Assembly: GCF_900217795.1 (NCBI RefSeq)
Contig: NZ_OBMQ01000004.1
Coordinates: forward strand, 1-64,000
Source: Ureibacillus xyleni
GTDB taxonomy: Bacteria; Bacillota; Bacilli; Bacillales_A; Planococcaceae
DNA length: 64,000 bases
Direction of reading: 5' to 3'
Below, in pieces: positions 10,280 to 18,349 of the stretch. The position numbers were made by a program, and so were the translations under genes. Under the pieces are notes generated by a model that had not been told where the DNA came from, made no database searches, and saw only the letters and a list, made by a program, of their open reading frames with translations. Position 1 is the stretch's first letter. Each line of letters opens with the position of its first letter.

Positions 10280-10693
10280 ATGAAAAAAGTGGATCATATT
10301 GGTATTGCTGTTAAAAACCTAGATGAACGTATTACATATTATACCGAAACATTGGGGTTAAAGTTATTAAAAATAGAAGAGGTTCCATCACAAAATGTAC
10401 GAGTGGCATTTATTGATGCAGGCAATGTAAAGTTTGAGTTATTGGAACCAACAAGTGAAGATAGCGCAATCTATAAACATATTGAAAAGCGCGGAGAAGG
10501 AATACAGCACGTTGCTTTTGGTGTAACAGGTATTCGTGAAAGAATGCAAGAGTTACGAGAAAAAGGTGTAAGAATCCTATCAGATGAACCAAAGCCAGGT
10601 GCTGGTGGAGCAGAGGTTGCATTCCTACACCCGAAAGATTCATATGGGGTTTTATACGAGCTATGCGATAAAAGTGGAAAAGGGGATCAGTAA
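10280..10693 (+). CDS. mce: Methylmalonyl-CoA epimerase
   Basis: VOC-fold metalloenzyme that interconverts the (S) and (R) epimers of methylmalonyl-CoA, linking carboxylase to mutase. Paired beta-alpha-beta modules carry the metal ligands in DHIGIAVKNL (His), QHVAFGV (His) and the C-terminal YELC (Glu). Length of 137 residues is typical. The open frame extends to an ATG at 10253, but ATG 10280 has AGAAGGGG at good spacing and begins at the conserved KKVDHIGIAV. The next gene starts two bases after the stop. Equivalent to yqjC in Bacillus subtilis. Confidence 0.92.
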   Translation: MKKVDHIGIAVKNLDERITYYTETLGLKLLKIEEVPSQNVRVAFIDAGNVKFELLEPTSEDSAIYKHIEKRGEGIQHVAFGVTGIRERMQELREKGVRILSDEPKPGAGGAEVAFLHPKDSYGVLYELCDKSGKGDQ

Positions 10694-10695
10694 AA

Positions 10696-12233
10696 ATGGA
10701 TATGTTCGATAAAATTAATGAAATGTATGATCGTAAGCGTGAAATCGAGCTTGGTGGGGGAGATGCTCGAATTGAAAAACAACACGAAAAAGGTAAATTA
10801 ACTGCTCGTGAACGAATTGATTTATTACTAGATGAGGGTACATTTGTTGAAATCAATCCTTTCATTACTCATCGAACTACTGACTTTGGTATGGATAAAC
10901 AAGTTGGACCTGGTGACGGTGTTGTAACAGGCTTTGGTAAAGTAAATGGACGTAATGTTTATTTATTTGCACAAGATTTCACAGTTTTCGGTGGAGCGCT
11001 TGGTGAAATGCACGCAATGAAAATTGCAGCTGTAATGGACTTAGCTGCAAAAAATGGTACACCATTTATCGGTATTAATGACTCTGGTGGTGCTCGTATT
11101 CAAGAAGGGGTACTTTCACTAGATGGGTACGGACACATTTTCTATCGTAACGCAATTTATTCAGGTGTGATTCCACAAATTTCAGTAATTATGGGGCCAT
11201 GTGCAGGTGGAGCAGTATATTCACCAGCAATTACAGATTTCATTTTAATGGTGGATAAAACCTCACAAATGTTCATTACTGGACCAAAAGTTATTGAAAC
11301 GGTAACTGGTGAAAAAATTTCTTCCGAAGATCTTGGTGGTTCAAAAGTACATAACACGATTAGTGGGAATGCTCATTTCCGTGCTCCTTCTGAAGAGGAT
11401 TCAATTGAACAAATTCGCAAACTATTAAGTTACTTACCACAAAGCAATAAAGAAAAAGCGCCAAAATATCCGAAGCCTGAGGGTGATGATTATCGTCCAG
11501 ATATCATCGATTATGTTCCAATCGAACCTACTAAACCTTACGATGTTCGTAAAGTAGTAGAACAAGTAGTTGATGAAGGGTCATTTATGGAAGTTCATTC
11601 TGAGTTCGCGAAAAAGGTTTTGCACGTATTGCTGGTGAATCAGTAGGTCTTGTATGTAACCAACCAAAAGCTTTAGCTGGTGGTTTAGACATCGATTCAT
11701 CAGATAAAGCAGCACGCTTCATTCGTACTTGTGATGCTTTCAATATTCCAATCATCACATTTGAAGACGTATCTGGTTTCTTCCCAGGTGTTAAACAAGA
11801 ACACGGTGGAATCATTCGTCACGGTGCAAAAATTTTATATGCTTACTCAGAAGCAACTGTTCCAAAAATCACTGTCATCCTTCGTAAAGCATACGGTGGA
11901 GCATACGTTGCTTTAAACTCCAAATCAATTGGTGCGGACTTAGTATTTGCTTGGCCAAATGCAGAAATTGCTGTTATGGGTGCAGCTGGTGCAGCAAACA
12001 TTATTTTTGCAGGAGAAATTGCAAAATCAGCTGATCCTGAAGCGACTCGCGCGGCTAAAATCGAAGAATATAAAGAGAAGTTTGCAAACCCTTATGTAGC
12101 AGCATCTCGTGGTATGGTGGATGATGTAATCGACCCACGCGATACTCGTATTAAATTAATTCAAGCATTAGATATGTTAGATAAAAAAGAAGAATCAAGA
12201 CCAAACAAAAAACACGGAAATATTCCTCTTTAA
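10696..12233 (+). pseudogene. yqjD: Acyl-CoA carboxyltransferase beta (propionyl-CoA carboxylase/YqjD), frameshifted
   Basis: Carboxyltransferase of the PccB/MmdA family that would carboxylate propionyl-CoA to methylmalonyl-CoA (or decarboxylate in reverse). The first 313 or so codons are intact (GINDSGGARIQEGV, MGPCAGGAVYSPAITD), then the frame ends at a TAG at 11644. The rest of the protein ([18 protein letters not shown] to KKHGNIPL) continues in another frame from 11616. Family members have about four residues (AKNIVVGF type) where this sequence reads AK then GF, so roughly 10 bases are missing near 11613-11616. No other lesion is visible. This is either a recent inactivation or an assembly error. 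If real, propionyl-CoA disposal here needs a paralogue. Confidence 0.85.
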
Positions 12234-12240
12234 TAATACA

Positions 12241-12277
12241 AAAAGAGTTGTCCTAAACCCTGGGCAGCTCTTTTTAT
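12241..12277 (+). terminator. Intrinsic terminator after yqjD
   Basis: AAAGAGTTGTCC pairs with GGGCAGCTCTTT, followed by TTTTATTTG. It ends the mce-yqjD unit. Confidence 0.85.
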
Positions 12278-12328
12278 TTGAAACAATTTCCAATATAAAT
12301 CGTAAGAATAGATAGGAGGGGAATGTAA

Positions 12329-13288
12329 ATGAATTTTGAACTATTAACCCAAAAACAAGAAGTGATATTTTTAGAATTAAAGAAATTAGAAAAACTTAAA
12401 ACGAAAAAGATTGTACTTTCGGACCAAATAGAAAAAGTAGAGCGAGAAATTACGGATAATGAAAATCAATTGAAAGAATTACGAGAAAAACTAAAAAAAT
12501 TAGACCATTTTTCATTTATTAATTTATATCGTAACTGGACAGGAAAACAAGAAGAATTACGTGCTGAAAAAATTGATAAAGCAGCAACGATCGAGCTTAG
12601 ATTATGTGAAGCAATTTTAATTAAAAAGGATTTCCTAAAGGATTTAGAAGCGATTAACAATGAATTATCTCAAAAAGACGAACAGGCAATGTTGAATCAT
12701 TATGAAGAGATTACAAAGAAAAAGAAAATGTGGATTAACAATCATCAACCGTCGTTAGCTGAACAATTATCTCAACTTGAAACAAAAGAAAATAATTGCA
12801 AAAAATTAGAAAAAGAAATTGAGGAGGCTGAGGCTGCTGGTAATAATGCAATTAAAGCGCTCTATACAGCATTTGAATCATTAGAATCTGCTAGTACTTA
12901 TTCGACTTGGGATACATTCTTAGGTGGTGGAATGATTGCTACCCATTTGAAATACGAAAAATTAGATGAGTCAGAATCTGCTATTCATAGAGTGCAAATA
13001 GAACTACAAAGATTTAAAAATGAATTATTAGATATTCAAGAAATGAGCACAAGACACCTCGATGTTAACACAGATGGTTTCGTAAGGTTTGCTGATTATT
13101 TCTTTGATGATATATTTTCTGCATGGTCTGTCCATTCGAAAATATCATCTTCCAAAGAGCAAATTTCAAGGGTGTTAGGTGATGTTCGAAATACGATGAA
13201 CGGATTAGCAGAAAAGAAGAAAATCGTAAAACAAGAATTACAAACGGTTCATCAAACGAAAAAGGACATTCTAGCTCTCGCGATGTAA
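12329..13288 (+). CDS. Uncharacterised coiled-coil protein
   Basis: Not recognised. A 319-residue soluble protein without signal peptide or membrane segment. Heptad-rich charged helices fill residues 1-65 and most of 100-175. A less charged centre contains STWDTFLGGGMIATHLKYEK (about residues 193-212). More helices follow, with the motif HLDVNTDGFVRFADYFFD (about residue 237) and a final helical stretch. The glycine-containing centre flanked by coiled coils suggests a structural or toxin/stress-related helical protein, but no function can be assigned. Start ATG 12329 has AGGAGGGG. Flanked by terminators, so it is transcribed alone; it is an insertion relative to the B. subtilis yqjD-yqjE order as I recall it. 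Confidence 0.8.
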   Translation: MNFELLTQKQEVIFLELKKLEKLKTKKIVLSDQIEKVEREITDNENQLKELREKLKKLDHFSFINLYRNWTGKQEELRAEKIDKAATIELRLCEAILIKKDFLKDLEAINNELSQKDEQAMLNHYEEITKKKKMWINNHQPSLAEQLSQLETKENNCKKLEKEIEEAEAAGNNAIKALYTAFESLESASTYSTWDTFLGGGMIATHLKYEKLDESESAIHRVQIELQRFKNELLDIQEMSTRHLDVNTDGFVRFADYFFDDIFSAWSVHSKISSSKEQISRVLGDVRNTMNGLAEKKKIVKQELQTVHQTKKDILALAM

Positions 13289-13356
13289 CATGGTTGTTTT
13301 CATTGTTGTAGAGGCGTAAAATAAGGAAATATAAACAAATAAAGGAGTCTTTCAAA

Positions 13357-14469
13357 ATGAACAGCCGTTTAGTAAACGAATTTTTAGAATTGGTGCAAAT
13401 TGATTCAGAAACTAAAAATGAAGCAATAATTGCACCTATTTTAGTGGAAAAGTTAGAAGAGATGGGTTTTGAAGTATTTCAAGATGATGCACATACTCGT
13501 AACGGTCACGGTGCAGGGAATATTATTGCAACATTAAAGGGCACTTTAGAAGTCGAACCAATTTATTTTACTGTGCATATGGATACTGTGGTACCTGGTG
13601 TCGGTATTAAACCAGAAATTCGTGAAGATGGCTATATTTATTCAGATGGAACAACCATTTTAGGTGCAGATGATAAAGCAGGAATGGCAGCATTATTTGA
13701 GATGGCACGCCGATTAAAAGAACAAAATATCGAACATGGCACACTTCAATTCATCATTACTGCAGGTGAAGAAAGTGGATTAGCTGGTGCGAAAGAATTA
13801 AATTCAGAACATATTATTGCAAAATATGGTTTTGCAGTGGATAGCGATGGTAAAGTAGGTGGCATCGTTACGGCAGCGCCATACCAAGCAAAAATTGAAA
13901 CAACAATCTATGGAAAAACTGCCCATGCTGGAGTTGCGCCAGAGAAAGGAATTTCAGCTATCACCCTTGCTTCAAAAGCTATTGCAAAGATGAAACTTGG
14001 CCGTATTGATGAAGATACAACAGCAAATATTGGCCGTTTCGAAGGTGGAAAGGCTACAAATATTGTTTGTGATGAAGTTTATATCTTAGCCGAAGCTCGT
14101 TCAATATTTAAAGAAAAACTAGATGACCAAGTTGCACATATGAAAGAAACTTTTGAGCAGGTGGCAAAAGACTTAGGTGGCCGTGCTGAAGTTTCCGTAA
14201 AACTAATGTATCCAGGTTTTTCTGTAACTGAAGAAGATAAAGTGGTACAAGTGGCAATGCAAGCTGTACAAAACATTGGACGAGAAGTAGTGCTTGGTCA
14301 ATCAGGTGGGGGAAGTGATGCAAATGTCATTTCAGGTTTCGGTATTCCGACTGTAAACCTTTCTGTCGGTTATGAAGAAATTCATACGACAAATGAACGA
14401 ATGCCTATTGAAGAGTTAGAAAAATTAGCCGATTTATTAGTTGAAATAGTAAAATGTTCTACAAAATAA
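13357..14469 (+). CDS. yqjE: M20 family metallopeptidase, YqjE/PepT-like
   Basis: Cytosolic di-zinc aminopeptidase of the tripeptidase T-like M20 family, 370 residues. Metal and catalytic residues are visible in HMDTVVPG (His, Asp), GADDKAGMAA (bridging Asp), TAGEESGLAGA (catalytic Glu and ligand Glu), the AVDSDG strand and the C-terminal NLSVGYEEIHTTNE (His). The lid domain lies in about residues 180-290. Start ATG has AAAGGAG upstream. Its position after yqjD matches the Bacillus yqj gene order. The natural peptide substrate is unknown. Confidence 0.9.
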   Translation: MNSRLVNEFLELVQIDSETKNEAIIAPILVEKLEEMGFEVFQDDAHTRNGHGAGNIIATLKGTLEVEPIYFTVHMDTVVPGVGIKPEIREDGYIYSDGTTILGADDKAGMAALFEMARRLKEQNIEHGTLQFIITAGEESGLAGAKELNSEHIIAKYGFAVDSDGKVGGIVTAAPYQAKIETTIYGKTAHAGVAPEKGISAITLASKAIAKMKLGRIDEDTTANIGRFEGGKATNIVCDEVYILAEARSIFKEKLDDQVAHMKETFEQVAKDLGGRAEVSVKLMYPGFSVTEEDKVVQVAMQAVQNIGREVVLGQSGGGSDANVISGFGIPTVNLSVGYEEIHTTNERMPIEELEKLADLLVEIVKCSTK

Positions 14470-14490
14470 CTCATTTTGAGAGGTGAAGTT

Positions 14491-14976
14491 ATGGCGTTCG
14501 AAAAAACCGTAATATTCCGTTGTGGTAACGAAGACTATGCAGTTCCTGTTGAACAAGTGGTATCGATTGAAAAAATAGGAAGGATTACGCCGATTCCTCA
14601 TTTACCTAATTATTTATTAGGTTTTGCTAGGGTTCGAGGGGAGTTAATTCCGGTCATTGACTTTAATCGAATTCTCTACAATAAACAAAGTATGGGGGAA
14701 CATTGTCGGATGATCGTGTTAAACACCGACATAGTTAATTTTGCATTAGTTGTGGATGAAGCAAAGGAAATCTTAAATTTTTCCCCATCAGAAATCCAAC
14801 AAGTAGGTCTTGTAAATTACTCAAAAACTCGCTACTTTACTGCTGTTGCAAACTTAGAAAATCGGATGATCACATGTGTAGATCCAAAAATATTAGTAAA
14901 TTCATTGGAAGGCATTCGAGAGATTATTGAGTATTTACATAAGATGCTTGAAAACGAAAAAAATGTAAATGCCTAA
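14491..14976 (+). CDS. cheW: CheW-like chemotaxis scaffold protein
   Basis: Single CheW domain of about 161 residues; such proteins bridge chemoreceptors and the CheA kinase. Diagnostic stretches are DYAVPVEQVVSIEKIGRITP, LGFARVRGELIPVIDF and the C-terminal CVDPKILV. The frame opens at TTG 14476, but ATG 14491 is preceded by AGAGGTGAAG at the right distance and starts nearer the conserved domain. No cheA, cheY or receiver domain is adjacent; the receptor at 50652 is the only other chemotaxis gene here. Its terminator appears to have been split by the transposon that follows. Confidence 0.88.
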   Translation: MAFEKTVIFRCGNEDYAVPVEQVVSIEKIGRITPIPHLPNYLLGFARVRGELIPVIDFNRILYNKQSMGEHCRMIVLNTDIVNFALVVDEAKEILNFSPSEIQQVGLVNYSKTRYFTAVANLENRMITCVDPKILVNSLEGIREIIEYLHKMLENEKNVNA

Positions 14977-15006
14977 AAACAATACATTATTTAAAAAGAA
15001 GCTAGT

Positions 15007-15015
15007 CGATTAACG
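15007..15015. repeat. Left target-site duplication of the transposon
   Basis: CGATTAACG occurs immediately left of the left inverted repeat and again at 18341-18349 immediately right of the right one. Because CG flanks ATTAA symmetrically, the duplication can also be read as 7 bp (with 15-bp inverted repeats) or 5 bp, ATTAA (with 16-bp inverted repeats). Confidence 0.85.
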
Positions 15016-15029
15016 TAACCCGTTCAGTT
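15016..15029 (+). repeat. Left terminal inverted repeat
   Basis: TAACCCGTTCAGTT, the exact reverse complement of 18327-18340. Confidence 0.9.
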
Positions 15030-15246
15030 TAGTGGTACAAACATTTGAAATAACAGTCAAATTAGCAATAATTTGGAACTTAGATTATCCCCTTAATTGA
15101 CATACTAATTAAAAGTGTAATTAGCGATAATTTCCGCACATAAAGGGCTTTGTTCATCGATTTTTATTAAAAGTCAAGAAAACAATTGCAAAAACCTATC
15201 ATTAAATATTCAATTATAATGTCACACATCCATATAATATATAAGG

Positions 15247-15296
15247 AACAGGATAGATGAACAGGTATTACACCTGCTTACATCTATCCTGTTTTT
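15247..15296 (+). terminator. Two-part hairpin terminator inside the transposon left end
   Basis: A perfect 13-bp stem AACAGGATAGATG / CATCTATCCTGTT encloses a second small stem CAGGT / ACCTG and is followed by TTTTT on the plus strand. Apart from cheW outside the element, no plus-strand gene precedes it. It may block read-through into the transposon or end a short RNA. The 14977-15422 interval otherwise contains only the transposon end and another terminator. Confidence 0.7.
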
Positions 15297-15338
15297 AAAT
15301 AAAAAGGCTCTGCTTAACAATATTATTTTTAATCAATA

Positions 15339-15374
15339 AAAACGTATTCGACAAAATATCAAATACGTTTTTTT
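15339..15374. terminator. Bidirectional terminator
   Basis: AAAACGTATT pairs with AATACGTTTT; both strands have a T-rich tail. In the minus direction it would end the small membrane-protein gene at 15423. Confidence 0.65.
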
Positions 15375-15422
15375 GTTCCTGTAAAAATGAAATATATCCC
15401 ATATCCTCTTAATATAAAATAT

Positions 15423-15674
15423 CTATGGCACTATCGATAAGAAAATAAATGCTCCACCACTAAATACTAATAGTAATGCCAAACTAAGTATCCAACCTAA
15501 ATAACTATTTAAATCTATAAAACCAATGAAAGTCAAAACATACACAATAAATCGTTTAAAAATAGAGGTTTCTTCTTTGACCATTTTCAATTCTTCTTTA
15601 AAATCGGAATACCCAAACGGAATCAAACAAAGACCTAAAAAAATTAGTATAATACCTATAATAACTGGTGACAT
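15423..15674 (-). CDS. Small membrane protein carried by the transposon
   Basis: Not recognised. An 83-residue protein with one hydrophobic segment at the N-terminus (VIIGIILIFLGLCLIPFGY), a charged middle (DFKEELKMVKEE) and further hydrophobic segments (FIVYVLTFIGF and LGWILSLALLLVFSGGAFIF). The start is chosen at ATG 15674 because GGAGGTGGAG precedes it; a longer frame from 15719 lacks such a site. It lies within the transposon boundaries, transcribed in the same direction as the transposase, and is a candidate passenger gene. No function can be assigned. Confidence 0.6.
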   Translation of the reverse strand: MSPVIIGIILIFLGLCLIPFGYSDFKEELKMVKEETSIFKRFIVYVLTFIGFIDLNSYLGWILSLALLLVFSGGAFIFLSIVP

Positions 15675-15935
15675 ATTTCTCCACCTCCTAAAGTAACTTT
15701 TTTCATTATATATTACCATTTTATTAATATTCCATTTTTATAAAGTGCATTTTTTGGGTATAAAAAGAGCAGCTCTATTAAATAGAGCCTAAGTAAAAAG
15801 TGAATAAGAATTGATTTCAAAGAAAAAAACATTACTTAGGCATTTTCAACAAACCAATGTGTACACATTATGTTGTAAGCCAAATTAAATCGCAAAGAGG
15901 TGCAATATGAATTTTAAATCTCCCCTCTTTTTATT

Positions 15936-17882
15936 TCACCGTTTATAAATAATATCCCCCCAAGAATACACCTTAGACGCTATTCCAAGTCGTTGAGCAG
16001 GTGTTTGATTCTTTCCATTCGTTTTAAAAGTCAGACAGAAGTTATAGTATGTTCGAAGAATGGTAATCGCCATTTGAGAATACTTCGGGTTAAAATTTGC
16101 ATAAATATAACTTTTGCCATCTCCACGAGCAGTAACGAGGGGTCTTTCTAAAATAGATAACCTTCTACGTACAGTCTGAAAAAAAGCATTAATGGCATTA
16201 TCATTCACTCTTACAAGTGCAGATGCAAGTTGATATTCTGTTAAATGATTAAGGTCAGTTATTACATCCAGTTTTCGATTTCCTCTGTCCTTTGATGGGA
16301 TTGGATGGTCTATCCTATTTCTTAGTTGCTTATAATAAATTTCACTATTTGGTGCGACATTCCTTTCTTGGAATTGGTGTTTTTTAAGTTCTTCTTCCAA
16401 ATACCAAACTGCGAGTTCTTCAAGGTTACGATAGGTATAACCTTTTGCTTTTGCCCAATGTTTAAGTTCTGAAATAGATTGTAAGTATAAGTCTTTCGCT
16501 TGTTTTCTCGTTAAATTTTTATCAGTTAAACAAAGGAAGTAATGACCGTTCTTAATTTTGATTTCCTCTTTAAAAACGCTAAAGATGGACTTCTTTAATG
16601 AGTCGTCTTCATCGGAGATAAATCTCCATTTCTTCACTTTTACCAATTTTTTTATCAACCAAAAATGGGCAATACTTGTATAGGTTTGTCCTACGTGAAG
16701 ACCATCTACAAAATTACTCCTCAAATCAAACTGTTCTAAATCCTTCATATATTCTGCTCTCGTTTGTGTGTCATTTAGTGTAGGTACAATTGGAGAAACT
16801 CCATATCTTCCAAACCGTTCATATCTTCTTAAATAACCTGCTAAATGGTCATCCTTATAAATCTTAGTATTTGAAACAATGTCCTCTAAGGAAATGTCCC
16901 AGTCAAAACATAAATCTGAACGGAATACATATCGAGAGTCTTTATCAGCAGAAGCAACAATATAAGTTGGTAATTGTTTATCTTCAATTGCAGTACCTCT
17001 GTTCCTTCCTCTCCCTTTTTTCAATACATTATTTAAAACATAGTGCAATTTATCTGTTGTAATCCACATTTCGGGGAATTCGGTTTTCGCTAATTTTTTC
17101 GTTTCGTGTGTTTCCAAAAATTCAAGGCAACACCTATATAGCCATTCTAATTTCTGATAATACGTCCCTTTAGCGATTTCTAATATTTCACAAGCTCGAT
17201 TGATAGGAACCTTATTAACAAGCAGTTTAGCAAATGTAGGCAATACTTCATTTCGTTTTTGATTAAACTTTAAATTCTCATTTTTGTTTGGTAGTACACT
17301 TGTAATCTTTTTGCATGTTTTACATTGATAGCGTTGAGAGTTAGCCGAATTTTTACCACGTTTATAAAAAGCATTTAGATTTGATTTAGGTGTATGATGT
17401 TCATTTGGGCAAACAGGTTTGTGAAAATCGTACTCTTTTGTTACTGGTAGGAGGGAATTAATTCTAATTAATCGTTCAATTTCTTCTGCAACAGACCAAT
17501 TTGATATAGCAGTTGTTGAGCATTTGTCTATTGGGGGAGAAGTAAGGTCAACACGTTCTGGATTACAATTAATAAAATGGGCATCTCTACTACTTCCTGA
17601 TATTTTATAGCGATAAGGTTTTGATTTAATTTCAAATCGTTCCTGTGGCAGACCGTAATTCTTACATAAAGGGTTTGTACAAGCGTTAAATTGAATTTCA
17701 TGTATTATTCCTTTGTATTTAAATGTAACAGATTTAAAAGCGTTCTTAGTTCTAAGTGTATTGAATTTTTTGGGCGTTAAATTGTCGTATTCAAGATTGC
17801 GACTTTTCAATTCGTCATCCGAAACAGGTGAATCAATTTCAATAGAGCGAAGATTGGATGGGAAAAGCTCCTTATAAATCAT
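15936..17882 (-). CDS. Large zinc-finger DDE-type transposase
   Basis: A 648-residue protein that probably cuts and joins the transposon ends. From the N-terminus: a unique domain with Cys residues (CTNPLCKNYG), a second zinc-ribbon (CPNEHHTP...YQCKTCKK, about residues 158-196) like those of InsA/IS1 proteins, a helix-turn-helix (VPINRACEILEIAKGTYYQK, about 222-241), then a likely catalytic core starting at WITTDKLHY with acidic residues in VASADKDSRY. It ends with RRRLSILERP and NQTPAQRLGI, a C-terminal pattern common in DDE transposases. The exact catalytic triad cannot be fixed by eye. Its ATG overlaps the stop of the upstream small gene, implying translational coupling. Confidence 0.75.
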   Translation of the reverse strand: MIYKELFPSNLRSIEIDSPVSDDELKSRNLEYDNLTPKKFNTLRTKNAFKSVTFKYKGIIHEIQFNACTNPLCKNYGLPQERFEIKSKPYRYKISGSSRDAHFINCNPERVDLTSPPIDKCSTTAISNWSVAEEIERLIRINSLLPVTKEYDFHKPVCPNEHHTPKSNLNAFYKRGKNSANSQRYQCKTCKKITSVLPNKNENLKFNQKRNEVLPTFAKLLVNKVPINRACEILEIAKGTYYQKLEWLYRCCLEFLETHETKKLAKTEFPEMWITTDKLHYVLNNVLKKGRGRNRGTAIEDKQLPTYIVASADKDSRYVFRSDLCFDWDISLEDIVSNTKIYKDDHLAGYLRRYERFGRYGVSPIVPTLNDTQTRAEYMKDLEQFDLRSNFVDGLHVGQTYTSIAHFWLIKKLVKVKKWRFISDEDDSLKKSIFSVFKEEIKIKNGHYFLCLTDKNLTRKQAKDLYLQSISELKHWAKAKGYTYRNLEELAVWYLEEELKKHQFQERNVAPNSEIYYKQLRNRIDHPIPSKDRGNRKLDVITDLNHLTEYQLASALVRVNDNAINAFFQTVRRRLSILERPLVTARGDGKSYIYANFNPKYSQMAITILRTYYNFCLTFKTNGKNQTPAQRLGIASKVYSWGDIIYKR

Positions 17883-18108
17883 TTTCGTTCAACTCCAAAT
17901 CTTTCAGTATTCTTCTGTTGTTTCGTTTCTTTTTAATATGCTCTTTGAAATTTGTATCAAGAAGTAAATTATTCAAGAATTGCGATACAACTTCTTCTTC
18001 CGAATAACCTGTATATTCTGCGTAATGTTCAACTAAACGAATAGTCTTTTGGGGAAGTGACCAATCCACTTTAGTCGTTTTCAAGTTTTTCGGTTCAATA
18101 AATTTCAA
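17872..18108 (-). CDS. Small ribbon-helix-helix-like protein paired with the transposase
   Basis: A 78-residue protein with a short strand (TTKVDWSLPQKT) followed by two helices (IRLVEHYAEYTGY, SEEEVVSQFLNNLLLDTN) and a basic tail (KKKRNNRR), resembling ribbon-helix-helix DNA-binding proteins. It probably binds transposon ends or its own promoter. TTG at 18108 is the preferred start because AGAGGTG sits 6 bases upstream; an open frame reaches 18177 but lacks a good site. The 3' end overlaps the transposase start. A perfect palindrome TAACAATTGTTA (18172-18183) lies just upstream and could be an operator. Confidence 0.6.
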   Translation of the reverse strand: MKFIEPKNLKTTKVDWSLPQKTIRLVEHYAEYTGYSEEEVVSQFLNNLLLDTNFKEHIKKKRNNRRILKDLELNENDL

Positions 18109-18326
18109 TTTTAACACCTCTTTTAACATTGGAATTAACAACCTAATTAGCATGATTTTAACACATAACAATAACAATTGTTAGCTTGATGATTTGATTG
18201 CTAATTGGAGTGCTAATAATGATATAAATTCATTGAAAACACCTATATTACAACAAAAAATAGACTACCAATTAGTATGCTAATTAGTAGTCTATTTCTG
18301 TGTTTAATTTTAATTTTGTACCAGAC

Positions 18327-18340
18327 AACTGAACGGGTTA
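18327..18340 (-). repeat. Right terminal inverted repeat
   Basis: AACTGAACGGGTTA, the exact reverse complement of 15016-15029. Confidence 0.9.
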
Positions 18341-18349
18341 CGATTAACG
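18341..18349. repeat. Right target-site duplication
   Basis: CGATTAACG, identical to 15007-15015. It contains the stop codon of the dedA gene, so the insertion leaves dedA coding sequence unaltered. Confidence 0.85.

Larger units (their letters stand above)
15016..18340. mobile_element. Complete 3.3-kb transposon with 14-bp inverted repeats and RHH plus DDE transposase genes
   Basis: Both ends carry the perfect inverted repeat TAACCCGTTCAGTT (15016-15029 and the complement at 18327-18340), with similarity continuing to TGGTACAAA after a three-base difference. It is flanked by a direct CGATTAACG duplication. Inside, all on the minus strand, are a small ribbon-helix-helix-like gene, an overlapping large zinc-finger/DDE transposase gene and a small membrane-protein gene. 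Subterminal AATTAGC-type motifs repeat at both ends. Intact ends, intact transposase and matching duplications suggest recent arrival. A 9-bp duplication plus an N-terminal zinc finger recalls the IS1 superfamily, but I cannot assign a named family. Confidence 0.85.

Noticed and set aside
10410-10865. 151-codon antisense frame opposite mce and yqjD
   Set aside because: A shadow of two real genes in the other strand, with no conserved sequence.
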